NCBI RefSeq assembly: GCF_000423465.1 | Contig: NZ_KE384020.1 | Span: forward strand, 17,409 to 81,408 | DNA from: Propionicicella superfundia DSM 22317 | GTDB taxonomy: Bacteria > Actinomycetota > Actinomycetes > Propionibacteriales > Propionibacteriaceae | Direction of reading: 5' to 3' | DNA: 64,000 nucleotides | Shown: positions 41,338 through 53,242 of the stretch, piece by piece | Layout: each line of letters opens with the position of its first letter | How positions within the stretch are numbered: position 1 is the stretch's first letter | Made by a program: the position numbers and the translations under genes | The notes under the pieces: generated by a model | What the model was told of the DNA's origin: nothing | Database searches by the model: none | Seen by the model: only the letters and a program-made list of their open reading frames with translations

Positions 41338-42213
41338 ATGCGCACCATGCAGGAGACGGACGTCCTGAAGTCCCCTGAGGAGTTTTACGACGCCTACATC
41401 TTCGACATGGATGGCACTATCTATCTGGGTGAGGGACTCCTGCCCGGCGCAGCGCGGATGATCAACGAGCTGCGCCGGCGGGAGATCCCCGTCCGCTATC
41501 TGTCGAACAATCCCACCAAAGATCCCGAGATGTACGTCAAGAAGCTCCAGAAGCTGGGGCTCCCGACGCCCATCGAGGACATCTCCAACACGGTCGTGAC
41601 GACAACGAACTGGCTCCTTCAGCACTACCCGGACGCCGTCTTGTTTCCGATCAGCGAAGAGCCTCTCAAGCGGGCCCTGCGCAACGCCGGGTTCGTCCTC
41701 TCCGAGGACCCCGAAGAGATCGACATCGTCATCGCGAGTTACGACCGCACTTTCGAGTACAAGAAGCTCCAGATCGCCTTCGATGCGATCTGGTATTACA
41801 AGCGCGCATTCATGATCCAGACCAACCCGGATCGATTCTGTCCCTTTCCGGGGGGGCGTGGAGAGCCCGACTGCGCGTGCATCGTCGCCGCCATCGAGGC
41901 CTGCACGCGGGTCAAGAGTCAGGCGAACCTCGGCAAGCCCGACCCCATCATGCTCGAGACGATCATGCAGAGCCTCCCGAGCGCCCGGGTCGAGCATTCG
42001 ATCATGGTCGGGGACCGGCTGCAGACGGACATGCAGATGGCCATCGACGCCAACATGGTGTCCGGCCTCGTCCTCACCGGCGAGGCGACCATCCCCGATG
42101 TGCTGAAGCGCACCGAGGAACAGCGCCCCTCCTTCGTCATGGATCGTGTTGACCGGCTCATCCCGCAATGGGCATGGGACGAGCTGGGCTGGACCGTCGA
42201 CAACGACGCGTAG
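41338..42213 (+). CDS. HAD-IIA sugar phosphatase (AraL/NagD-like)
   Basis: A 291-residue HAD hydrolase with a C2-type cap. The nucleophile motif DxD is Asp23 and Asp25 in FDMDGTIYLGEGLLPGA; SNNPTKDP is the motif-2 threonine/serine region, GKPDP near 200 has the motif-3 Lys and MVGDRLQTDMQMA the acidic motif 4. Bacillus AraL, in the arabinose operon, has this architecture and removes phosphate from sugar phosphates. It sits between the permease and the FGGY kinase and may detoxify over-accumulated polyol phosphates. Ribosome site is AGAGAGAGACA. Confidence 0.88.
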   Translation: MRTMQETDVLKSPEEFYDAYIFDMDGTIYLGEGLLPGAARMINELRRREIPVRYLSNNPTKDPEMYVKKLQKLGLPTPIEDISNTVVTTTNWLLQHYPDAVLFPISEEPLKRALRNAGFVLSEDPEEIDIVIASYDRTFEYKKLQIAFDAIWYYKRAFMIQTNPDRFCPFPGGRGEPDCACIVAAIEACTRVKSQANLGKPDPIMLETIMQSLPSARVEHSIMVGDRLQTDMQMAIDANMVSGLVLTGEATIPDVLKRTEEQRPSFVMDRVDRLIPQWAWDELGWTVDNDA

Positions 42214-42306
42214 CCGATGGCCCGGCCGGCCGCACACGACGTCCGTGTGCGGCCGAAGAGCTATATGCCCGCATCCATCCAGAAACTGAGTCCAACGGAG
42301 TTCTCA

Positions 42307-43869
42307 ATGTCATACGTCATGGGTATCGACTTCGGCACCGAAAGCTGCCGAGTCGCCCTCTTCGATCTCGAAGGCCGTCCCGTCACCTTTGCCGCGACGC
42401 CGTACAAGACCACTCATCCTCGCCCGGGTCGCGCCGAGCAGAGTCCCAAGGACTGGTGGGACTGTCTCATCGCCTCCACGCACAAGGTCATGGAGAGCTC
42501 CGGCGTCGCCGCCCACGAGATCGTCGGCATCGGCTACGACTGCACCACGGCGACCGTCGTGCCCATGGATGAGAAGGGCGAGGAGTTGCGCGACGCCATC
42601 ATGTGGATGGACGTCCGCGCGACGGAGCAGGTGCAGCGCCTCGAGGATGCGCGCGCGAACGGGTTCGACTCCAAGGGTCTGCTGTACAACGGCGGCGGCA
42701 CGGTGGGTGCCTCGGCCGAGTGGTACCCCTTCAAGGCCGCCTGGATCAAGGACAACGAGCCCGAGATCTACGCCAAGGCGTACCGGATCGTCGACGCCAC
42801 CGACTGGCTGACCTTCAAGCTCACCGGCGAGTGGAGCCTGTCGATCAACACCGCGGCCTTCCGCATGTACTACAACCGCGACTTCGGCGGCTGGCCGGTC
42901 GACCTGTACGAGACGATCGGCATCGGCGACGTCTTCGACAAGATCCCCGAGCGGATCCTCGACGTCGGCCAGCCCGTCGCGGGCCTGTCGACGGTCGCCG
43001 CCCAGCTCCTCGGCCTGCTCCCCGGCACGCCGGTGGCGCAGGGCATGGCGGACGCCTTCGCCGGCCAGGTCGGTCTCGGCGTGGTGACCCCGGGCAAGAT
43101 GGCCCTCATCACCGGCTCCTCCCACGTGCTCGCGGGCCAGTCCGACAAGCCCGCCTACGGGCCCGGCTTCTGGGGCTCCTACACCGACGGCGTCGTCCCC
43201 GGCCAGTACTCGGTCGAGGGTGGCCAGGTCTCCACCGGCTCGGTCATGAAGTGGTACAAGGACAACTTCGCCTCCGACATGGTGGCGACGGCCGACAAGA
43301 CCGGCCTGTCCGTGTACGACCTGCTCAACAGGGCCGCCGCCGACGTTCCGGTGGGCTCGGACGGCCTGATCGTCAACGAGTACTTCCAGGGCAACCGGAC
43401 GCCGTACACCGACGCGAAGGCGCGCGGCATCATCTGGGGCCTGTCGCTGGCGCACGGCACCGCGCACATCTACCGGGCCATCCAGGAGGGCATCTGCTAC
43501 GGCACCGCCCACATCCTGCGCGAGATGGGCAAGGCCGGCTTCGAGGTGAAGGAGCTCGTCGCGTGCGGCGGCATGACCAAGAGCCGCGAGCTCATGCAGC
43601 TCCATGCCGACATCACCGGCGTGCCGATCACGATCACCGAGGTCGGCGACGCGGTGGCGCTGGGCTCCTCGATGCTCGGTGCGGTGGGCGCCGGCGTGTA
43701 CGGCAACGTGGCCGAGGCCGCGTCGAAGATGGTGCACACGCTCGACCAGCTCACGCCCGACCAGGAGAAGCACGAGGAGTACAAGTTCTACTTCGAGAAG
43801 TACACCGAGTCCTACCCGGCGATGCGTAGCCTGGTGCACGAGGTTGTGGATCACGAAGCAGCCAAGTGA
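42307..43869 (+). CDS. FGGY-family carbohydrate kinase (pentulose/polyol type)
   Basis: A 520-residue kinase of the ribulokinase/xylulokinase superfamily. Phosphate-binding GIDFGTESCRVALFD starts the first actin-like domain; GIGYDCTTATVVPMDEKG and MWMDVRA lie in the sugar site; the C-terminal domain has ATP-binding GSSHVLAG, YFQGNRTPYTD and ACGGMTKS. It phosphorylates a ketose or polyol; the exact sugar is not readable. The motif pattern is closer to D- or L-ribulokinases than to glycerol kinase. A strong stem-loop follows its stop. Confidence 0.88.
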   Translation: MSYVMGIDFGTESCRVALFDLEGRPVTFAATPYKTTHPRPGRAEQSPKDWWDCLIASTHKVMESSGVAAHEIVGIGYDCTTATVVPMDEKGEELRDAIMWMDVRATEQVQRLEDARANGFDSKGLLYNGGGTVGASAEWYPFKAAWIKDNEPEIYAKAYRIVDATDWLTFKLTGEWSLSINTAAFRMYYNRDFGGWPVDLYETIGIGDVFDKIPERILDVGQPVAGLSTVAAQLLGLLPGTPVAQGMADAFAGQVGLGVVTPGKMALITGSSHVLAGQSDKPAYGPGFWGSYTDGVVPGQYSVEGGQVSTGSVMKWYKDNFASDMVATADKTGLSVYDLLNRAAADVPVGSDGLIVNEYFQGNRTPYTDAKARGIIWGLSLAHGTAHIYRAIQEGICYGTAHILREMGKAGFEVKELVACGGMTKSRELMQLHADITGVPITITEVGDAVALGSSMLGAVGAGVYGNVAEAASKMVHTLDQLTPDQEKHEEYKFYFEKYTESYPAMRSLVHEVVDHEAAK

Positions 43870-43875
43870 TCTGAT

Positions 43876-43913
43876 CGTGTGGGCTTGGCCGATCCGTCGG
43901 CCAAGCCCACACG
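43876..43913 (+). terminator. 17-bp perfect stem-loop after the FGGY kinase
   Basis: CGTGTGGGCTTGGCCGA (43876-43892) pairs perfectly with TCGGCCAAGCCCACACG (43897-43913), loop TCCG. It lies 7 bases after the kinase stop, 45 bases before the dehydrogenase start. With no T-run it may be a partial terminator or a stability element separating expression of the kinase and the dehydrogenase. Confidence 0.65.
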
Positions 43914-43958
43914 TGTGCGGTAACCAGTCAAGTCGACAACTATCCTGAAGGATCGGCG

Positions 43959-45314
43959 ATGTCAGAACTCATCGAACGGGCGCTGCAGAGCGCTCACGAA
44001 ACCAAGCAGGTCATCAGCGCCGCCGGGGCACTCGACGAGGTCGCGTCCGTGTTCTCCGAGGCGTTCCCGGGGGCCACCGCGATCGTGATCGGCGACGAGC
44101 GCACGATGGCGGCCGCCGGCGACAAGGTGGCCGCGGTCCTGGCCGCCGCAGGTGTGTCGACGCTCGACCCGTACGTGTTCCCCGGCGAGCCCGAGCTGTA
44201 TGCGAAGTACGAGAACGTGGAACTGCTGCGAGGCGTCCTGGAGCCGCTGTCCGCCGTCGCGATCGCGGTCGGCGGCGGTTCGCTGAACGACCTCGTCAAG
44301 CGAACCTCCGGCGAACTCGGGCGGCCCTACATGGTCGTCGCCACGGCCGCGTCCATGGACGGCTATACGGCGTTCGGTGCGTCCATCGCCAAGGACGGCT
44401 ACAAGAACACGCTCAACTGCCCGGCTCCCGTCGCGGCCGTCGCCGACATCGACGTGCTGGCCGCCGCGCCGTCGGTGATGACGGCGTCCGGCTACGGCGA
44501 CCTCATCGGCAAGGTGCCCGCCGGCGCGGACTGGCTGATCGCCGACGCGCTGGGCGTCGAAGCGGTCGACAAGGGGGTGTGGGATCTGGTGCAGGGCCCG
44601 CTGCGGACCTCGCTGTCCCGCCCCGACGCTCTGGCCGCCGGCGACGCCGACGCCGTCGCCGGACTGGCCGAGGGCCTGCTCATGTCCGGCCTGGCGATGC
44701 AGGCGCATCAGTCCTCGCGGCCCGCGTCGGGCGCCGAGCATCAGTTCAGTCACCTGTGGGAGATGGAAGGGCACGGCACCGACATCAAGCCGCGTCGTCT
44801 GTCGCACGGGTTCAAGGTGGCCCTGGGCACCGTCTCGATCGCCGCCCTGTACGAGATCCTGCTGGCGACCGATCTCACCCGTCTCGACATCGACGCCGCG
44901 GTGCGGGCCTGGCCGACACGCAGCCGGCTGGAGGAGAAGATCCGCCGCTACCACAGTCATCCGCAGGTGCTGCCGGCCGCGATCGAGCAGACGATGGCGA
45001 AGTACATCGAGCCCGCCGACCTGGCCGTGCGGCTGCACCAGGTGGTCGAGCTGTGGCCGACGCTGAAGGTCACGCTCGCCGATCAGCTCATCGGCGCCGC
45101 GGAGCTGCAGAAGATGCTCCGCGCCGCCGGAGCGCCCGCCCATCCCGACGACATCCGGCTCGGCTGGGGTGCGTTCAAGGACACCTACGTGCGCAGCCAG
45201 ATGATCCGCAAGCGCTACACGGTGCTGGATCTCGCGCTCGAGGCGAACCTGCTCGACGGGATCGTCGAGGAGCTCTTCGCGGCCGACGGATTCTGGGGCA
45301 CCCAGCAGCCCTGA
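43959..45314 (+). CDS. AraM/EgsA-like iron-type dehydrogenase (polyol-phosphate or sn-glycerol-1-phosphate dehydrogenase)
   Basis: A 451-residue member of the glycerol-1-phosphate dehydrogenase branch of iron-dependent alcohol dehydrogenases. The NAD-binding part has AVGGGSLNDLVK and VATAASMDGYTAFGASI; metal ligands are in SGYGDLIGK, GAEHQFSH and SHGFKVALG (Asp and two His). Bacillus AraM is the best-known bacterial homologue and makes sn-glycerol-1-phosphate. Next to a sugar kinase and AraL-like phosphatase, oxidising a pentitol or tetritol phosphate is an alternative. GAAGGAT precedes the ATG. Longer than AraM (about 394) by a C-terminal helical part. Confidence 0.82.
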   Translation: MSELIERALQSAHETKQVISAAGALDEVASVFSEAFPGATAIVIGDERTMAAAGDKVAAVLAAAGVSTLDPYVFPGEPELYAKYENVELLRGVLEPLSAVAIAVGGGSLNDLVKRTSGELGRPYMVVATAASMDGYTAFGASIAKDGYKNTLNCPAPVAAVADIDVLAAAPSVMTASGYGDLIGKVPAGADWLIADALGVEAVDKGVWDLVQGPLRTSLSRPDALAAGDADAVAGLAEGLLMSGLAMQAHQSSRPASGAEHQFSHLWEMEGHGTDIKPRRLSHGFKVALGTVSIAALYEILLATDLTRLDIDAAVRAWPTRSRLEEKIRRYHSHPQVLPAAIEQTMAKYIEPADLAVRLHQVVELWPTLKVTLADQLIGAAELQKMLRAAGAPAHPDDIRLGWGAFKDTYVRSQMIRKRYTVLDLALEANLLDGIVEELFAADGFWGTQQP

Positions 45315-45485
45315 CGCGCTGGCCGGGGTGCCGGCGGGGAGTCCGACCGTCGGCACACCCGCGCAATCGGGCCCGACCCCCGCGGACCGTTTCCCGTACT
45401 GCCCCCGTAGTCGCAGCGGGGAAGTAGGGTGAGGGATGCGCCCCTCATCGACTCTGCGCCGAGTAGATTCCACAGAAAGGCACTC

Positions 45486-47552
45486 ATGAACACTCCGCTT
45501 ACCTGGACCGAGCAGGACGCCAAAGCTGTCGACATCGCTCGGGTGCTGGCCGCCGACGCGGTCGACAAGGTGGGTAACGGCCATCCCGGCACGGCCATCT
45601 CGCTGGCTCCCGCCGCCTACCTGTTGTACCAGAAGGTCCTGACGGGCGATCCCGCCGATCCGCGCTGGGTCGGCCGCGACAGGTTCGTCCTGTCGGCGGG
45701 CCACTCGTCCATCACCCAGTACAACCAGCTCTTCCTCGCGGGGTACGGCCTCGAGATCACCGACATCGCCGCGCTCCGCACCTGGGGCTCCCTCACGCCG
45801 GGTCACCCCGAGTTCGGGCACACGGCGGGCGTGGAGACGACGACCGGGCCGCTGGGCGCAGGCATCTCCAACATGGTCGGCATGGCCATGGCCGCCAAGC
45901 GCGAGCGCGCGCTGCTCGATCCCGACGCCCCGGCCGGCGAGAGCATCTTCGACCGGTTCATCTTCGGGATCGCCGGCGACGGGTGCATGCAGGAGGGTGT
46001 CGCGTCCGAAGCGGCGTCCCTGGCGGGCAACCTCGAACTCGGCAACCTCATCCTCATCTACGACGACAACCGCATCACCATCGAGGGCGACACGAAGATC
46101 GCGTTCAGCGAGGACGTCCTGAAGCGCCACGAGGCGTATGGGTGGCACACGCAGCACGTCGACTGGACGCACGGCGGCACCGAGTACGCCGAGGACGTGC
46201 AGGCTCTCTACGACGCCATCGAGGCCGCCAAGGCGGTCACGGACAAGCCGTCGATCATCCGCCTGACGACCATCATCGGCTGGCCGCTGCCCACCAAGGC
46301 GGGCAGCCACAGCGTCCACGGCTCGAAGATCGGGGCGGAGGAGACGGCCGCGCTGAAGAAGGTCCTCGGTCTCGATCCCGAGAAGAGCTTCGACGTGGAC
46401 GCCGGGCTCTTGGCCTACACCCGCGGCAACGCCGCCGACCGCGCCGCCGCCGCGAAGCAGGCGTGGACCGCGAAGTACGAGGCGTGGCGCGCCGCGAAGC
46501 CCGAGAAGGCCGCGCTGTTCGACCGGCTCGTGAAGCGCGAACTGCCCGCCGACTTCGAGAGCGCGCTGCCGGTGTTCGCGCCGGGGAAGAAGGCGACGCG
46601 TGCGGCGTCCGGCGAGGTGCTGTCGGCCCTGGCCGATGCCATCCCGGAGCTGTGGGGCGGCTCGGCCGACCTCGCGGGTTCGAACAACACGACGATGAAG
46701 GGCCAGCCGTCCTTCCTCGCGCCGGGGCACAGCACGGCGGAGTGGTCGGGCGACTACAGCGGGCGGACCTTGCACTTCGGCATCCGCGAGCACGCGATGG
46801 GCGGTGTCATCAACGGCATCGCGCAGTCGGGCCTCACGCGGCCCTACTGCGGGACGTTCCTGGTCTTCTCCGACTACATGCGGCCGACCGCTCGCCTGGC
46901 GGCGCTGCAGAACCTGCCGAGCACGTTCGTGTGGACGCACGACTCGATCGGCGTCGGCGAGGACGGACCGACACACCAGCCGATCGAGCATCTCGCGTCG
47001 CTGCGGGCGATCCCGAACTTCGACGTCGTCCGTCCGGCCGACGCCAACGAGACCGCTGCGGCGTGGGCGCAGATCCTGCGCAACACGCGTCCGGCGACGA
47101 TCGTGCTGTCCCGTCAGGATCTGCCGATCTTCGACCGCGACAACGGGTTCGCCTCCACCGAGGGCGTCGCGAAGGGCGCCTACGTCCTCAAGGAGGCCAG
47201 CGCGGCGCCGCAGGTCGTCCTCATCGGGACGGGCTCTGAGGTGCAGCTCGCCGTGGCCGCCGCCGAGCGGCTGGAGGCCGGGGGAATCCCGGCGCGCGTC
47301 GTGTCCATGCCGTGTGTCGAGTGGTTCAACGAGCAGGACGACGCGTATCGGGCGAGCGTCCTGCCCGCGGGCGTGGTGCGCGTGAGCGTCGAGGCCGGTG
47401 TGCCGCAGGGCTGGCGCGAGATCGTCGGCGATTCGGGCCGGATCATCGGGATCGACCACTTCGGCGCGTCCGCCAACGGCAACCTGCTGTTCGAGAAGTT
47501 CGGCATCACGGCCGACGCCGTCTACGCGGCCGCCAAGGACGCCCTGGCCTGA
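45486..47552 (+). CDS. tkt: Transketolase
   Basis: A 688-residue ThDP enzyme moving two-carbon ketol units between sugar phosphates of the pentose-phosphate pathway. It has the conserved GHPGTAISLAP near 32, GPLGAGISNMVGMA near 120, the ThDP motif GDGCMQEGVASEAASLAGNLELGNLILIYDDN, and the pyrimidine-domain HFGIREHAMGG and THDSIGVGEDGPTHQP. The ATG at 45486 follows AAAGG; an upstream frame extension is rejected. It lies 171 bases after the dehydrogenase and may take up pentose or tetrose phosphates from the adjacent locus. Confidence 0.96.
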   Translation: MNTPLTWTEQDAKAVDIARVLAADAVDKVGNGHPGTAISLAPAAYLLYQKVLTGDPADPRWVGRDRFVLSAGHSSITQYNQLFLAGYGLEITDIAALRTWGSLTPGHPEFGHTAGVETTTGPLGAGISNMVGMAMAAKRERALLDPDAPAGESIFDRFIFGIAGDGCMQEGVASEAASLAGNLELGNLILIYDDNRITIEGDTKIAFSEDVLKRHEAYGWHTQHVDWTHGGTEYAEDVQALYDAIEAAKAVTDKPSIIRLTTIIGWPLPTKAGSHSVHGSKIGAEETAALKKVLGLDPEKSFDVDAGLLAYTRGNAADRAAAAKQAWTAKYEAWRAAKPEKAALFDRLVKRELPADFESALPVFAPGKKATRAASGEVLSALADAIPELWGGSADLAGSNNTTMKGQPSFLAPGHSTAEWSGDYSGRTLHFGIREHAMGGVINGIAQSGLTRPYCGTFLVFSDYMRPTARLAALQNLPSTFVWTHDSIGVGEDGPTHQPIEHLASLRAIPNFDVVRPADANETAAAWAQILRNTRPATIVLSRQDLPIFDRDNGFASTEGVAKGAYVLKEASAAPQVVLIGTGSEVQLAVAAAERLEAGGIPARVVSMPCVEWFNEQDDAYRASVLPAGVVRVSVEAGVPQGWREIVGDSGRIIGIDHFGASANGNLLFEKFGITADAVYAAAKDALA

Positions 47553-47571
47553 CCCGGGCGGCCTGCCGCAC

Positions 47572-47639
47572 ATACGCCGAGCGCTCCCGAACTGCCGGAT
47601 TCGCGTAGGTTTCCGCCAGTTCGGGAGCGCTCGGCGTAT
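47572..47639. terminator. Bidirectional 23-bp perfect stem between tkt and glgP
   Basis: Positions 47572-47594 (starting ATACGCCGAGCG) are the exact inverse of 47617-47639 (ending GCTCGGCGTAT), with a 22-base loop. It lies midway between the tkt stop and the glgP stop of two convergent genes, so should end transcription from both sides. The piece GAGCGCTCGG recurs at 47656-47665, hinting at a repeat element. Confidence 0.75.
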
Positions 47640-47666
47640 CTGGGCGACAGAAGCGGAGCGCTCGGC

Positions 47667-50243
<2,577 letters not shown>

Positions 50244-50309
50244 GGAGTGACAGGGTAGCCATGGAAGGCTACGAATGCGTAACGCCCTCGCCGGACCGGC
50301 CGGGCGGCG

Positions 50310-51350
50310 TCAGGGGAGAACGGCGATCTTCACGCCCGTGCGCTGCTTGAGGGCGTCATAGGCGCCGAACAGGTCGCTCAGCGGGAACTGGTGGCTGACG
50401 ATCGGCGCGGCGTCGATGAGCCCCGACTCGAGCACGGCGATGGCGCGGCGGACGTCGCGTCGGCGCGCATTGGACCCGCCGGTCACGACGAGTTCCTTGT
50501 AGTGGACCAGGTTCGGGTCCATGACAGCGGTCGATCCCTTGGGGAAACCGGCGAAGTAGCTCACGCGGCCGCCGATCCCGGCGAGATCGAGCGCGACGTT
50601 GGCGAGGTCGAGGCCGCCGATGCAGACCACGACGACATCGGCACCGGCGCCGTCGGTGGCGTCGCGGACGAACGCCGCCAGGTCGGTCGCGGAGGGGTCC
50701 ACGGTGTGGGTCGCGCCGCACACGAGTGCAGCTTCGCGCCGCGCGGCTGACCGATTGCTCACGATGATCTGCCGGGCGCCGGCCATCCTGGCCGCCAGTT
50801 GGGTGTGGAGGAGGCCGATCGGGCCCGCACCGAGGATCACCACGGTGTCGCCGGGCCCGGCCGCGTACTGGTCGAACCCGTTGAGGCAGCATGACACGGG
50901 CTCGGACAGCGCGAGCGTCGTCGGCGGGATCTCGACGGATGTCGTCATGAGGTTCCCCTTTGCGACGACATCGGCGGGGACGAGCATGTACTCGGCGAGC
51001 CCGCCGTCGATGCCGTACCCGAACAGGGCCAGGTCGGCGCACAGGTGCTCGCGGTCGTTGAGGCAGGCGCGGCACCTGTTGCACGACACGACGATGGAGA
51101 CGGTGGCCTGCTGGCCCACCGCGTAGCCGACGACGCCGTCACCCACCGCGGCGATGCGTCCGGCGATCTCGTGCCCCGGGACGACGCCGGGACGGACGCC
51201 GGCCGTCTTCGACCCGTCGAGGATGCGGATATCGGTCCCGCACAGGGTCGTCGCCTCGATCTTGAGGAGGACGTCCCCCGGCCCGGGCTCGGGGACGTCC
51301 CGTGTGACCAGCTCCAGATGGTTCGGCTCGTGCAGCACTGCGCTCAGCAT
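50310..51350 (-). CDS. Zinc-dependent polyol/sorbitol-type dehydrogenase (MDR)
   Basis: A 346-residue MDR dehydrogenase. TTLCGTDIRILDG and PGHEIAGRI give the catalytic zinc site; SCNRCRACLNDREHLC gives four structural-zinc Cys; ILGAGPIGLLHTQLA binds NAD. LSEPVSCCLNGFDQ is typical of the sorbitol/threonine dehydrogenase group. Substrate is likely a polyol such as sorbitol, galactitol or ribitol. Both neighbours (glgP on the same strand, sppA divergent) are unrelated, but it could supply ketose to the FGGY kinase pathway 7 kb away. Confidence 0.85.
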   Translation of the reverse strand: MLSAVLHEPNHLELVTRDVPEPGPGDVLLKIEATTLCGTDIRILDGSKTAGVRPGVVPGHEIAGRIAAVGDGVVGYAVGQQATVSIVVSCNRCRACLNDREHLCADLALFGYGIDGGLAEYMLVPADVVAKGNLMTTSVEIPPTTLALSEPVSCCLNGFDQYAAGPGDTVVILGAGPIGLLHTQLAARMAGARQIIVSNRSAARREAALVCGATHTVDPSATDLAAFVRDATDGAGADVVVVCIGGLDLANVALDLAGIGGRVSYFAGFPKGSTAVMDPNLVHYKELVVTGGSNARRRDVRRAIAVLESGLIDAAPIVSHQFPLSDLFGAYDALKQRTGVKIAVLP

Positions 51351-51486
51351 GGCGTTCAGTGTAGTGAGAACAGCGCCCGCCGTGGGGGTGGCCGCGTGAG
51401 AGCGGGTGAGGTGACGAGCCTTGTCACGGGTGACTCCAGCGTTCGCGGCCGGACTCGGCTGGGCGACACGACACTAGTCTTGGCAC

Positions 51487-53193
51487 ATGGACCCGATCAC
51501 GCGCGTCGTGCGGCGCTTCGTCCCGCAGGCGGCCTCCCGGATGATCCTCGAACTCGATCTCGACCTGGGCGTGACGATGTACCCGCCCGCCGATCCGGTC
51601 TCCGCGCTGCGGGCCATGAACGCGCCGGCGATGCGCGCGCTCGTGGCGGGGTTGCGTGAGGGGGCGCGCGATCCCCGCGTGGTGGGTCTCGTCGTCCACG
51701 TCGGCACATGCCCGTACACGCCCGCGCAGCTCGACGAGCTGGCGACGGTCGTCGAGGACTTCGCGCGCGAGAAGCCGGTCATCGCGTACTCGGAGACGTT
51801 CGGGGAGTTCGGCAGTGCGACCCTCGCCTATCGTTTCGCGACCGTCGCGCACCAGGTCTGGCTGCAGCCATCGGGAGAGGTGGGGCTGAGCGGCCTCGCG
51901 CTTGCGGTCACGCTGCTGCGCGGGACGCTCGACAAGCTCGGCGTCGAGCCGCAGTTCGGGCAGCGACACGAGTACAAGACGGCCGCGGACCAGTTCGTCG
52001 CCCGGGAGGTGACCGACGCCAACAGGGAGATGATGCAGCGGATCGCCGACTCCATCGTCGATGACACCGTCGAGGTGGTGGCGAAGCGGCGCGGCCTGAC
52101 GACCGACGATGTCCGGGCCATCACCGACGGACCGGCGCTCGGTGCCTCTGCCGCCCGGGAGCTCGGGCTGGTCGACCATATCGGCTACCGCGACGAGGTC
52201 TATTCGGCGGCGCGAGAGCAGTGGGGGAGCGATGCCGAGCTGCGGTATGTGCACCGACTGCATCCCGCCCTGCCCGCGCTCCGTCTGGTGACCGAGCAGC
52301 GCAAGCCGGTCGTGGCGGTCGTGCCGGTCCGGGGCGGCATCGTCTCGGGCCGTCCGCAGCCGGGGCCCGGAGGCCCGCAGGCGTCCGCCGATGCCGTCGG
52401 GGCACATCTGCGGCGCGCGGTCGCCGACCCCGACGTGCGGGCGATCGTGCTGCGCGTCGACAGCCCCGGTGGTTCCTATGTCGCCTCCGACGCCATCCGC
52501 CGGGAGGTGATCCAGGCGAAGGCGGCGGGCACGCCCGTCGTCGCGAGCATGGGCGACGTCGCGGCGTCCGGCGGGTACTTCGTCTCGATGGCCGCCGACG
52601 AGATCGTCGCCTGCCCCACGACGCTCACCGGTTCCATCGGCGTGCTCGCCGGGAAGTTCGTGCTGACCGGCCTCACCGAGAAGCTCGGTCTGACGGCCGA
52701 GGACATCGCGGCCGGACGATGGGCGACGCTGATGAGCGTGAACGCCGGCTTCACCGACGAACAGTGGGACGTGCTCAACGCCCGCCTGGACGAGATCTAC
52801 GACGACTTCACCGCCAAGGCCGCCGCCGACCGGCGCGTCGACATCGCCGCCCTCCGAGCGGTCGCACGAGGACGCGTCTGGACCGGTCACGATGCGCAGC
52901 GCCACAACCTGGTCGACCATCTGGGCGGCCTGGAGACGGCCGTGCAGCGGGCGTGCGCGCTGGCAGGGCTCGACCGGGGCCGGGCCGCGGTGCGGATGAG
53001 CCCGCGGCTGCCGTTCCTGGAGCGCCTCCGTCCCGCCGACTCCTCCCAGTCCGCGATCGCGGCGCCGGCCACCGAATCCTGGGCGGCGATCGCCGCGGGC
53101 GGCCCCGACGCCGTCGTGCGGATGGCCGGGGCGGCGATCGGGTGGGACGTGCCCGGCGTGCTGACGATGCCCTGGCGGATCGCGATCCGCTGA
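51487..53193 (+). CDS. sppA: Signal peptide peptidase SppA, S49 family, 67K type
   Basis: A 568-residue Ser-Lys protease with two S49 domains. Lys164 in HEYKTAADQF is the N-domain catalytic lysine and Ser361 in VAASGGYFVSM the C-domain nucleophile; LTGSIGVLAGKF follows. Unlike E. coli SppA no clear N-terminal membrane anchor is seen: the chain starts MDPITRVVRRFVPQAASRM, so it may be cytoplasmic or peripheral, as in many actinobacterial members. It degrades membrane-left signal peptides. It precedes the dpp operon by 183 bases. Confidence 0.9.
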   Translation: MDPITRVVRRFVPQAASRMILELDLDLGVTMYPPADPVSALRAMNAPAMRALVAGLREGARDPRVVGLVVHVGTCPYTPAQLDELATVVEDFAREKPVIAYSETFGEFGSATLAYRFATVAHQVWLQPSGEVGLSGLALAVTLLRGTLDKLGVEPQFGQRHEYKTAADQFVAREVTDANREMMQRIADSIVDDTVEVVAKRRGLTTDDVRAITDGPALGASAARELGLVDHIGYRDEVYSAAREQWGSDAELRYVHRLHPALPALRLVTEQRKPVVAVVPVRGGIVSGRPQPGPGGPQASADAVGAHLRRAVADPDVRAIVLRVDSPGGSYVASDAIRREVIQAKAAGTPVVASMGDVAASGGYFVSMAADEIVACPTTLTGSIGVLAGKFVLTGLTEKLGLTAEDIAAGRWATLMSVNAGFTDEQWDVLNARLDEIYDDFTAKAAADRRVDIAALRAVARGRVWTGHDAQRHNLVDHLGGLETAVQRACALAGLDRGRAAVRMSPRLPFLERLRPADSSQSAIAAPATESWAAIAAGGPDAVVRMAGAAIGWDVPGVLTMPWRIAIR

Positions 53194-53232
53194 TTTCGGG
53201 CGAACATCGCCACCGGCGAGGGGCGTCATGTT

Positions 53233-53242
53233 ACCGATCGGT
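53233..53242. promoter_or_regulatory. Palindrome in the dpp upstream region
   Basis: ACCGATCGGT is a perfect 10-base palindrome in the 183-base gap before the binding-protein gene. TAGAAA near 53299 could be a -10 but no clear -35 pairs with it. A small regulator may bind the palindrome; none is encoded nearby. Confidence 0.3.

Noticed and set aside
43962-47573. A 1203-codon open frame antisense to the dehydrogenase and transketolase genes
   Set aside because: It mirrors two well-supported genes; its product is Arg/Gly/Asp-rich low complexity and matches no family. High GC makes long antisense frames common.
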